Assembly (NCBI GenBank): GCA_033065855.1
Contig: JAVXUO010002762.1
Coordinates: 558,001 to 622,000 of the forward strand
Source of the DNA: Escallonia rubra
Taxonomy: Eukaryota > Streptophyta > Magnoliopsida > Escalloniales > Escalloniaceae
Reading direction: 5' to 3'
DNA length: 64,000 nucleotides
The position numbers and the translations under genes are program-made. Shown piece after piece: positions 49,801-64,000 of the stretch. The notes under the pieces are model-generated. The model was not told the origin of the DNA, ran no database searches, and saw only the letters and a list, made by a program, of their open reading frames with translations. The first letter of the stretch is position 1. Every line of letters starts with the position of its first letter.

Positions 49801-51126
49801 GGGCTAATTACACCCATGTCCCTGAGGTTAGGAGGTAATTACACTCGTGTCCATAAGTTTGAAAAATTAACACTTATATCCTTTGCCCTAACGGAATAGA
49901 AGAATACCTAACGGTTTTAGCGAAATGACCGTATTGCCCATGACTTAAAATGTAATTTCTTAACATGCCACTCTTTACTTTTAAAATGTAATTTCTCTCT
50001 TATATTTCTTTCTCTCTCTTTCTTCCCAGCCAGTCATGTACACATACCCCAACCATACCCTCACAAACCATGACCAACTACCATGCACCACTGGCGTGAC
50101 CCACCCCAACACCACCGTCGTGCCCCTTACGCCGGAGCAAGCTATACACAGCGCCCACAACGCCATCGCCGATCAATACACTGCACTAACCCACAACAGA
50201 AACATGATTTATGTTAAATAATTACAAAAAAAAAGAGAAACAGATCTGATGATGGTGGAAGGCCATGGGTATGGTGGTGGGTTGCGGAGATGATGGAGGG
50301 TCATAGATTCAATTATGGTGGTTGATCGGTCATCGGTGGTGTACGAAGGTGAGATAGGTGAGATAGGTATCTGTTAGGGGTTGTGGCGAGGCCGACTACG
50401 TCGCGGCTGAGTAGATTTCAAGGGCAGGGGTGACGGAAGGTAATGGTGGTGGTTACGGGGGGTGGCTAGATCTGATTTGGTTGCGGCAGGCCATTGTGGC
50501 GGCGGCGCCGAGGTAAACGGGGCTACCGTGAATGATTGAGGTGGTGCGCGATAAAGGGGAAGGCGGGGTGGGTGGGGCTGAGATGGGGCAACGACGGCAT
50601 GGCTAGGCGGCGGCGGCGTGAGTTAAAATTTAGGGAGAATGAAAATTAGGGTGGAGCTGGGGGGGTGGGGGGAGGGGATGAGAATTAGGGTTTTTCATAT
50701 TTTAAAAAAAAAAGGTATTTTAAGGAAATTAAAAACCATATTAAGAAATAAAAAATTTGAAGAGAGATAGAATCAGAAATTAGAATTTTGAAGCCCTAAT
50801 TTGTGAAACTTCAAAACCATAATTTTCAAACCCTAATGACTTAAAATAAGAAAAAGTGAAAAATAAATGTTCGAAAATACCCTAATTTAAAAAATACGTA
50901 TGAATACGTATAAAAAAATACCCTATATGGTATAAGGGTAGTATTGGGCAGTATTGTCATTTTTAAAATACGTAATGATGAACATTAAACTTTTTGGATG
51001 GACCTTAACGGATGGATACGGGTGATACATTTGTAACATTTTTTGTCACGGAATGTTACATTTTGAAACTTTGTGTCATTGACTGTAATTACTCCCTAAC
51101 CTCAGGGACATAAGTGTAATTAGCCC
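49801..51126. mobile_element. Second Mutator-like non-autonomous element
   Basis: A perfect 9-bp duplication, taatgttaa, flanks the element (49792-49800 and 51127-51135). The terminal inverted repeats start gggctaattacac and match well for about 45 bases (gtccctgaggttag is shared), with weaker similarity beyond. The interior is G/C-richer, with GGTGG-type runs at about 50240-50640, and lacks any transposase. Different TIR sequences make it a separate family from the element at 24534-25723, but the structure is similar. The interior could be captured DNA; no source gene is recognised. Confidence 0.9.
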
Positions 51127-51135
51127 TAATGTTAA

Positions 51136-51597
51136 CTAGCGTTTGGAACACAAACGATGCTTGTGCAAAATCTAACGGTGGATTTCGTAGGTAGAGGAAG
51201 TGAAACAATAATAGAGATGGTGAGAGAAAATTGGAAGGAATGGAGTAATAGGTAGTACACACAATTAGAGAGAAGGTAAGACAGTGGGCTAGAAAGTAGG
51301 AGAGCCTTGAGAGGTTGGTTTAGAAATTACTTTTATGATAACTCTCAAATTTGGGTCGAGGTGGAAAGAATGATTTTAAAAAGTAGATTAAAGGGTACAA
51401 TTAAAAGTTCGAAAAAGACTTCACTACAGGTATGATTCTCCTTAATGATAGTATAGATGTTAGCAGTTCCTTTCACTTAAATTTGGGAAAAAAATTTGAA
51501 GGAGGAGAAGTCTATAAAGAATTTTATCGGGAAAAGAAGTTGAAACGTGAGCAATCCCCATTCCAACTTAATCCAGTATCAAGTTTCATGTTCTTGT
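51136..51597. other. 3' flank of remorin gene
   Basis: Sequence between the Mutator-like element and the remorin stop codon. It should contain the minus-strand 3' untranslated region. No other feature is seen. Confidence 0.4.
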
Positions 51598-54500
51598 TTA
51601 AAGATGATGGTTATTACAAGGGAAGCAACCACATGAACCACGGCCTTGAAAATGCAAGTTTTGCCGATGGTTCATCGTCTTCCTTTCCTGCTCAGCCCTC
51701 TGAATCTGCTCAGAGTGTCGAATCTGGGCCGCTGCTCTCAATTCCTCGGCTTTCCTATGAACAGTTGCCATCCTCTTCATCAACTTCTCTTCCAAGTTGG
51801 ATCTCATTTTCTGAATTTTCACCTAAAATCACAACCACAGCGCACAAATCAACGTAATGATCCACACAGCATTCTGACTAAAACCCAGAAAAAGAAACCA
51901 GTCAAAGATCAACCAAGCATGAGATATGATCTCTTGGAAATGGCAACGGTTTCCATCTTTTCATCGCCATTACCCATAAACTCAATATTCTGTCTTGCAA
52001 GTGCCCTACAGACATGATACCTTAAACAAACTAGGCACCTTTAGTTTACTCTTTTTCTCGTGTTTGCACGCCACTGTGTGAAGCAAAAAGACTGACATGT
52101 ACATGGGGGTTTGTGAAACAAATGGATTGCATACAGCCCATCACACTTCTTAATCTACAGTGGCTCATTGACTACTATTTTTACCCAGTCAATCTATCAC
52201 AATTCAAATTTACAAAGCATGAGACCTCCGGCTCGTGTTGATAGTTCAATTTCCTAGGATTTCGTCAACGCAAGACCCTCTCTTCACATGGCTTAACCAA
52301 AATCGTCATCCAAGGAAGGCTAGAATAAGGACTTAGATGGACTTTGAATTGATTTTTCTGCACGTACACCAAGTGTGAAAGCATGCCATTATGCAGTGGT
52401 GGAGGAAGACACTCTAAAAGAGGTTGGACCACCAGAGGGTTCAGAGTATAGACAAAAGGGGAATTGTGTCTTGGACAGAACAGCGGGTGGCTCGATGAGG
52501 ATGAGCATGAGGATGAGGATGAGGCCAAATAATACGAAGGCATCCAGCTACAGACAGCACAACCCACCCACTTTATGCAATATAATGAGTTCTTTTGTAG
52601 GCAGTTGATACATGTTTAAGCAACAGAATGCTTGTACTAGAGAGTACTTGCATTAGAAAGTGAGGGGTTAGGCAAGGACCCGTTATTGGGTTATTACAAC
52701 CAAGAAATTTTTTATAGGAAAATGGGTGTCATGAACCTAACGTTACTTGAAAAACAGGGGACTTAACAGTCTTGTAAGGCAATGGCTCAAGTCTTTCAGA
52801 CAGATTTTCACTTAGCAATGGCCACCTGCTACGGGCGTCCTGGCCATCATTAACACCTTCCTAATAGGGGGAGGGGGCTATCAGCCGCTCAAAGGCTGTG
52901 AGGTGTCAAAGGCCGTATACGGACCACATAGGTTGCCCGACGACCACAAATCTAAGAGAGGAAAACTGAGTCATTGGACGGCAAAAATTTCGCTCGAGAA
53001 AGAGGGCGATGACTGGTGCAGCGACGTCCCTGCTTGTACTAATTTTTAGACATGTGATTTCATACTAACCAGAGCAGTTGCATCATATGTTAGCATTAGA
53101 AAAATAAAAAACTACCCTGAAAGGAAGATTGGAGACAAATGTGCCTCTATCCAACTGCGTATCCTTCATGTACAAAATTGACGAGTAAAGGAAATCCTAT
53201 GAAAGCCGAAAAAGGATGAAAGATGATACCTCGAGCTTTTTCGATTGAGCTTCTGCTTTTGCATTTTGGAGGTTCACCCAAGCTTGAATTTTTGCTTCTT
53301 CTCTCTGGTACCTGTGACAGTTAAAGCACAATCAGTTTCCAACACGAGGTAAAAAGGGGAATGAACAAGACAATGAGTCACTGCAGACTCATTAACCTGA
53401 GGCAAGACTTGGTCTTTTCTTCTTCTTCCCATGCACAAGCTCTTGATTCCGAAACACTTTTTCTGCACTCATTTGTCATCTCAAAGTGTCTCAGGCTCTT
53501 TGATATATCTTCCTCCTCCTCTTCCCTCGAGCTCCAATTTGAAGTAAGAGAATCAAATTGCGTCCCAAGCTGTAACTTGGCTAAATGGCACTCCTGCAAC
53601 TGTGCAATGTCAATGGTGCTGTTGGTGCTATCAGAGTTCGTTAAGGCCAACGGGCCTGATCTACTCGCCGGAGTATTGTGCCGAGCAGGCGACGTGCTTA
53701 TAAACGGGGAGTGGCATCTTGAAGTGGTGGAACTGCCAAGCGGAGTCATCTCGGTTCCAATGTCTCTGTGTTTAACCTCATGAACCACATTAGTGGCCGC
53801 ATCTTTCATGGACTTTTCCACAGAGTTTCCAAACAGAAACCCTTCTTTCGTAGGCTCCAAGCATCTAAACTGGCGAAAACACGGTTCTACCTCATTCGTG
53901 TATTTATCTGCAAGTGCAAAAACCAAATGGGTAATGTTCAAGTTCAATAACACCAGAACCTAAACTGGGAACCAACCACAGAAAAGAGATTACAACAGTT
54001 GAATTTGGTTATGAGGATCTTCACTTTAAAGAAGGGTGAAACCCACATTCGGAAAACTATTGCAAAGTAAAGATCTTAAACGAACAGTGAGCATCATATG
54101 TCACATTCGAAGCAGAAATCAGTGAAGGAATTGGAAATTCATGTCTTAAATAGAACAGTGCTTCCGAAGGAAGCAAACCACACTGTAATCAGATTAAGAA
54201 CTTTACATTGATCTGTAGCAGCTAGGAATGTAATGTGAGCAAGGAACATCATCAAACAGTGGGAAAAGTCATCGAGGGTTACACACCAATCCCAGCGTTT
54301 AGCAGACAAATGGGAGAGAATTAAAGAGGGGCAATTTATGACAAGTCCAGCCAAAGGCTTAAAGACAAGGGAAACGTTTTAACCTTTTAGAAGTACATCT
54401 GCTGAAGCTGAAACTCCATGAAAAGCTTTGACTGTGTTATGATGGTCCAAAGATACAACAGGACCTTGGAAAGTTGAAATGGCTTTTGAGACCTTTTCTT

Positions 54501-55114
54501 CTGTAACCCTTGATTTTTCTGCATAAACTTCTGCTGCTTCTTGAGGCTTAAGCCCAATAACACCTTGTTTGTACCCTTTAAAGCCATGATGATGAGCAGG
54601 GGAGTCATTTCCACTAATAAGCCATTTCTCGGCGTCATCCCACTTCGAAGGGAAGTTCTTTCTAGAGAGATTCCCAACGCTGAAACTGAAAATGGGCCTA
54701 CCAGGTGTAGGAGGAGCTTCTAAATTTACACTCCTCCTCGCTACAGAACTTGCTCCTTCTTCACTCCTCCTCTGTGCGGAAATCTCAAGAAAATTTCCGT
54801 TGTTTGGCATTGGGAATGCCTTGACAAAGTCAGATGTTTCCTTGAGATTGAGGTTGCAAAGCGGGTCAGCAAAGGTACCCACAAAAGGGTTTTCTATGTT
54901 CGTCTTGTAGAACCCAGCTTTCCCCTCCAATTTTGCTTCCTGAATCACAAGAAAACAAAAGCAGAAAACTGTAATAATTAAAACCCGCCCAATTAGTCCG
55001 AAAAACAACAAGAAGAAACAAAATAGTAACGAATAACAAATGTGGGTTACTTACCCCATGAGAAGCAAAAAGGGGCGGAGCTTCAAAGTAGTTGTTGGGG
55101 TTTGTGAGGTCCAT
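51598..55114 (-). CDS. Remorin family protein with long N-terminal region
   Basis: Plant-specific protein that assembles on the cytosolic face of plasma-membrane nanodomains. Exons in coding order are 55114-55055, 54939-54384, 53907-53397, 53311-53230 and 51822-51598, all GT-AG and in frame, giving 477 residues. The long N-terminal part (about 1-375) is hydrophilic and Ser-rich, with 'ARRSVNLEAPPTPGRPIFSF' and 'FPSKWDDAEKWLISG'. The C-terminal remorin domain (about 376-460) is helical and coiled-coil-like: 'YQREEAKIQAWVNLQNAKAE', then 'KIQKMRSNLEEKLMKRMATV'. The protein ends 'GCFPCNNHHL', with clustered Cys (CGCFPC) suited to S-acylation and membrane anchoring as known for remorins. No transmembrane segment is seen. 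Cullin-1 lies upstream in the same orientation, 1.6 kb away. Confidence 0.92.
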
Positions 55115-55519
55115 AGTAGTGAGCTTGGAGGAGGGGAATCAGAAACTAGTGACCTTGGGGGGCAAAAGTCTCCATTGTGGAATCTCTCTTGTGTGATGTT
55201 TGGCTGTTGGGGTAATGTCTCATTTTCCTTGCATCATCATACATCCATGTTATATTGGGAAAATGACTGAGTTGGAGCGTGAACAATGGTACAGTATTGC
55301 TGAACTAGGAAACAAGGCTTTGACTGCATAGGCGGAGACCATAGGGTTTGATACTACTCACATGGTAGAACAGAACTCTGAGATTTCCCCCTCAACAGTA
55401 ATATATACTAGTACTAGCACCGGATGGGACGAAAGAGTCCTTCATGAAAAGAAGAGGAGCTTCGAAGAAAAAGCGTTCATGCGTCACGATAATGTAATAT
55501 ATATATATATATGCGTTTT

Positions 55520-55670
55520 TTTTCGTCGTCCGCTACATAATCTAGTGGACTTTATTGTTAACAGTACCGTCTGCTACATTATGTAGCGGACGATGAGATC
55601 TGACTAGTCCACATCTCGCTCGTGGATGGTCAAATCGTGCGGACAACTCAGCCTCATTTGCCCGCGGGAG
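55520..55670. repeat. Double-palindrome dispersed repeat, copy 2
   Basis: Imperfect hairpins at 55529-55549 and 55570-55590 ('ctgctacattatgtagcgga') repeat the arrangement at 50-215. The tail contains 'tggatggtcaaatcgtgcgg', comparable with 'tgaatggtcagatcgcg' in copy 1. It is followed at about 55671 by a TA dinucleotide run, just as copy 1 is followed by a TG run. Confidence 0.55.

Positions 55671-55701
<31 letters not shown>
55671..55701. repeat. (TA)n microsatellite
   Basis: About 15 TA units directly after the second double-palindrome copy. A shorter TA run also precedes that copy, at about 55496-55512. Confidence 0.9.
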
Positions 55702-55705
<4 letters not shown>

Positions 55706-56720
55706 GGGATGAAATAGTTAGCTATGTGGCATGTGGCTTAACCAATTAACCCTTTCTCTCGTCTCATCAGCCTCATGATAATGTATAAAATATTGTGATT
55801 TAGAATCATTACATATGTTATGTAGTAACTTTCTACATCGATTAACTTTTTTCTCTTATTTCATTAGTCTCTCTTAATCTAACGGTCTTAAGCACTCGAA
55901 ATCCATGATCCGAAATAATGCAATGTTCTCTCCACCATCGTGAATTGAAAAAATGGGTGCGTAACTATTCATCAAATAATCGTTTCATATATGAATTTAG
56001 CGTTGTGACAATATTTTTGGCAATGGCACATGCACGTAATGACACTTAACATCGTACATTCTTCTTTTTGGCCTGAATTAATGAATATCAAAGCGTCTGA
56101 TTCATAAAGATTTTTACATCCACTATGGCATGATTAGGTAATTGTGGCAAAGAAATGGCAAGTGTCCGGTATATGTAATTGAGCTCTCGGATCACAACTT
56201 AGAGACTGCTGAGATTTGTAACCGAACAATCACTTGCCCATCGACATACAAAATCTAACCCGGCGCTTAGTCTTTGGGAGTAGGTTAAGTGAAACACATA
56301 CACGGGGGCATCGGTACCTTTAGAGCGCGGGTCACCAACTCACCGCGCTATAGCAACTATAGCATATATCGTCGATATAAAGATCTCCAAATTTTATATT
56401 TACTGAACTTCCCTTGAGTGAAAATTATACAATTATAGTTGACAACGTAGGCACTGCTGCAACAGCCATCAAGGATGCAGCAAGGCCCAGAGTTGCCATG
56501 TAATCTTACATCCTATTACTCTGAAACAAATACGTCAACTGCACAAAACTGGCTATATGGCGGTCGAAAAATTGCCTAAACTGTACCCACTGCCAACTAC
56601 AAGCAAAAAGCATGAAAGCAAACACGGCAAGTTCTGAGCTGTAGATCCCAATTCTGCTCATTCCCAGTGTCTTCCTCGCATAGATGGCCCATGGTAGATC
56701 ACTCAGATCAACAAGTTGAA
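55702..56720. other. Spacer between remorin and cullin-1
   Basis: AT-rich sequence including the cullin-1 3' untranslated region on the minus strand. No gene is seen. Confidence 0.45.
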
Positions 56721-61895
<5,175 letters not shown>

Positions 61896-61924
61896 TCTTA
61901 CCCTAACCTTCGCTCAAATCCTGC

Positions 61925-63345
61925 TCTGTAATCCAGAAAACATAGTAAATACACAAAAGACGACAAATAGTTGGCAGATTTGACTACTCAAAGCACAAAC
62001 TAGCTGATAGGCCCTAAATTTAGAACAAATCCTAGAAAGAGGCAAAATATAAGCATACAAGAAATGTCCTTTAATATCGCCTAGCAAGATACGCAATATG
62101 CACAATATCTAACACTAGCAGTATCAAATGATTTTTAGGTAAAATTATAAAAAGTAAAATCAAAACACATAAGAGAATAATAAGTACGCAAAACACACCA
62201 GCAGTAACGGAAAATAGCAAGTATATCAAAACAACAAAGGTAATCGAAAAGCAAAATACATAATGTATAACCCCCAAGTAACAAACTTTTGTTGAGCAGA
62301 CACTACACAATATAACAACAAGCCCGAGCTTCATGTCCCTACTCATATTTATTCAAGGTTTGCAATGTACAATATATTGCAAGATATCATATTATACGAG
62401 ATACAGCAACATTCGAAAAAGCATTATAGGTGACAGAACCTCTTTAAACATACGTAGCGTTCTAGTTAACCAAGCGAAACAAATAGCTGATAAACCCTGA
62501 CTACAGCAACACAAACTCAAAGAACTAAAACGCACCACCAACAACTGACAGGATAGAGAAGCTCAAATAGTCACACAAACAAACCCTGGCACAAAGTTTA
62601 ACACTTTAACCAATAACACACACAAGATATGCCTCTATATCCACGGACTCGGCTACTTTATTCTTGTTCTCACAAGACACGCACGCTATAAACCACACAT
62701 AATATCAACGAAAAAATTCATGTAATACCATGATCGTACCTCAAAACAACATTACGCACACTAAAAAAATTCATATCACATGAAATACAGTTATATCCAA
62801 AAAGCACATTATAGGTGACAGATCCTTATTTCAGAAAATCAAGCATACATTATAAAGTAGTTAATCAAGCGCAACAAATAGATCATAAACCTAAAACACC
62901 ATAAACAACGAACGCATAGCAAAGCTCAAACAGAGCACACATTATGCAAACAGAAAAATCATATTACATGAGCCATACACAAAAAGCACATTATAGGTGA
63001 CGGAACCTCTCTTCATAGAATTAAAAACACACGGAACTTCGTAGTTCATCAAGCGAACCAAATAGCTGATAAACCATCAATAACGCACCAAAAACAAGGA
63101 ACCGGATAGAGAAGCTCAAACAGCCACACAAAACAAACCCTAGCGCACCCTCTTGCCGACAATACGCACAATTCTTGCCTCTACATCCACGAAAACAGCT
63201 ATTCAGGTCTTGAAAAACATAAACGCACACAAAACCTAAGATAATATCAACGACAAAATCCAGCAACACAACGCAATCGACAAATGACTAAGGAATCCAA
63301 GGGCAGAGCCTTCTAGAAGGAATGATCGGGAGAAGGAGGCCGTAC
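61925..63345 (-). other. Cullin-1 leader intron (5' UTR)
   Basis: Upstream of the ATG at 61895 an acceptor (ttacag, at about 61926) and a GT donor near 63345 (aaccg|gtacgg) define a probable 1.4-kb intron in the untranslated leader. Its 5' half contains imperfect repeats. Plant leader introns close to the promoter often raise expression. Boundaries are inferred from signals only. Confidence 0.6.
62421..63270. repeat. Imperfect repeat units inside cullin-1 leader intron
   Basis: Units start at about 62421, 62804 and 62986 with 'cattataggtgac' followed by 'aacctct' or similar, and contain 'aatagctgataaacc' and 'gatagagaagctcaaa' variants. The first and third also share a later segment ('gcctctatatccacg' / 'gcctctacatccacg', then 'ataatatcaacga'). 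The middle unit is shorter (182 bases to the next unit against 383). The divergence shows old duplications. Confidence 0.75.
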
Positions 63346-63358
63346 CGGTTATCAGAGG

Positions 63359-63379
63359 AGAGAGAGAGAGAGAGAGAGG
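63359..63379 (-). promoter_or_regulatory. GA/CT repeat in cullin-1 leader
   Basis: A pure GA run on the plus strand (CT in the transcript) lies between the predicted transcription start and the leader-intron donor. Such pyrimidine patches are common in plant 5' leaders. Confidence 0.6.
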
Positions 63380-63421
63380 AAGATCGCCGGAAAAGGTGAG
63401 AGAGATCCGGCGAGGGCTCTC

Positions 63422-63428
63422 CTTTATA
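63422..63428 (-). promoter_or_regulatory. TATA box of cullin-1
   Basis: 'tataaag' on the minus strand in the context tagtataaaggag. It predicts a transcription start near 63395 and a first untranslated exon of about 50 bases ending at the leader-intron donor. Confidence 0.55.
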
Positions 63429-63439
63429 CTATCTTTCTG

Positions 63440-64000
63440 GATCGCAGGTCGAAGGGCGGTGAATTATTTACCAAGAGTTTTTAGGGCTCCTGATTTTCCT
63501 ATTTTAATTAATGTCCTTCGTAAGCTGGGGCTTCGATTTCGGTGCTTCTCACTGCTTGGATTTTTGACCAATCAGCCGCAACAAATTTGGGACCGACTTC
63601 GGCTTGTAAAAAGCCCCGATAGTTGTGGGCTGGGCCTGCCAAACACTACTTATTTTGCTTTACCATATCAAAAAAGTTGTCACTAGTCCGCGAATTCGTC
63701 ACTATATAATTATCACATGGTGTGGGGCAAATATTATATTATATAGTATAATAATAATAATAATAGGGTAACAATGGAGAGACTAAAATAGCGTTCGGTT
63801 TATGTCGCTAATAATATTTTTAAGACTTGATGTAGTAAAAAGTGATGGCATTTTAATAAGTTTCTAGAAAGTACTAGCGCGTTTACTAATAATCAATACA
63901 GGTCCGTCATGTTTTATGAGACGTCATGCAAGTGTAAAGAACCGTGTGCTGTTATTGCCAATAATTCAATGTGATTAATTGCACACACTTTCAAGTTTTA
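63440..64000. other. Upstream flank of cullin-1
   Basis: The distal promoter region and spacer to the window end. An AAT-type run ('ataataataataat') occurs at about 63750-63764. No gene is recognised. Confidence 0.45.

Noticed and set aside
51432-51857. 141-codon plus-strand frame
   Set aside because: Antisense to the last remorin exon, which is far better supported.

Overview
This is a stretch of nuclear DNA from a flowering plant, almost certainly a eudicot. It is AT-rich, its genes have many introns, and both the coding genes (pectinesterases, mitochondrial-type alanine aminotransferase, 20S proteasome alpha-5, remorin, cullin-1) and the mobile DNA (LINE 3' ends, Mutator-like, hAT-like, Stowaway-like and foldback elements) are typical of plants. 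I could not identify the species. Gene models were built by hand from splice signals and remembered plant homologues; each listed model keeps frame across every junction.

Layout. 1-7.5 kb: repeats only. These are a double-palindrome repeat joined to a (TG)169 microsatellite, a 168-bp tandem duplication, two LINE 3' ends, a palindromic element, long C/G runs and a foldback. 7.6-24.0 kb: three complete pectinesterase genes in tandem on the + strand, each with a PMEI-like pro-region and a catalytic domain split by one intron at the same place. The first resembles Arabidopsis PME3/PME2 and the other two resemble Arabidopsis PME1. 24.2-28.2 kb: a transposon-rich spacer with a long-TIR Mutator-like element (9-bp target duplication) and a hAT-like element (8-bp target duplication). 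28.2-36.6 kb: alanine aminotransferase, 15 exons, + strand, with a probable GC-AG first intron. 37.3-42.9 kb: proteasome alpha-5, 9 exons, - strand, convergent with the aminotransferase. 43-51.5 kb: spacer with non-autonomous elements, plus a short two-exon CCCH zinc-finger gene on the - strand that is a shortened relative of the RNF113A/Cwc24 (At1g01350) family and lacks the RING finger. 51.6-55.1 kb: remorin, 5 exons, - strand. 56.7-63.4 kb: cullin-1, 19 coding exons, - strand, with a long repeat-bearing leader intron and a TATA box.

How it fits together. The pectinesterases de-esterify cell-wall pectin after secretion. Cullin-1 (SCF ubiquitin ligase scaffold) and proteasome alpha-5 act in ubiquitin-dependent protein turnover. 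The aminotransferase links carbon and nitrogen metabolism, and remorin acts at the plasma membrane. No operon-like logic is expected. From memory, the Arabidopsis block At1g53830-At1g53860 (PME2, PME1, PAE1, remorin) has the same series of families, so this window probably preserves an old block into which or beside which the aminotransferase and cullin-1 lie. I did not find a wholly new system. The most notable items are the shortened CCCH gene, the repeated cullin leader intron, the palindrome/microsatellite repeat family, and an unexplained compositionally distinct block inside a pectinesterase intron.
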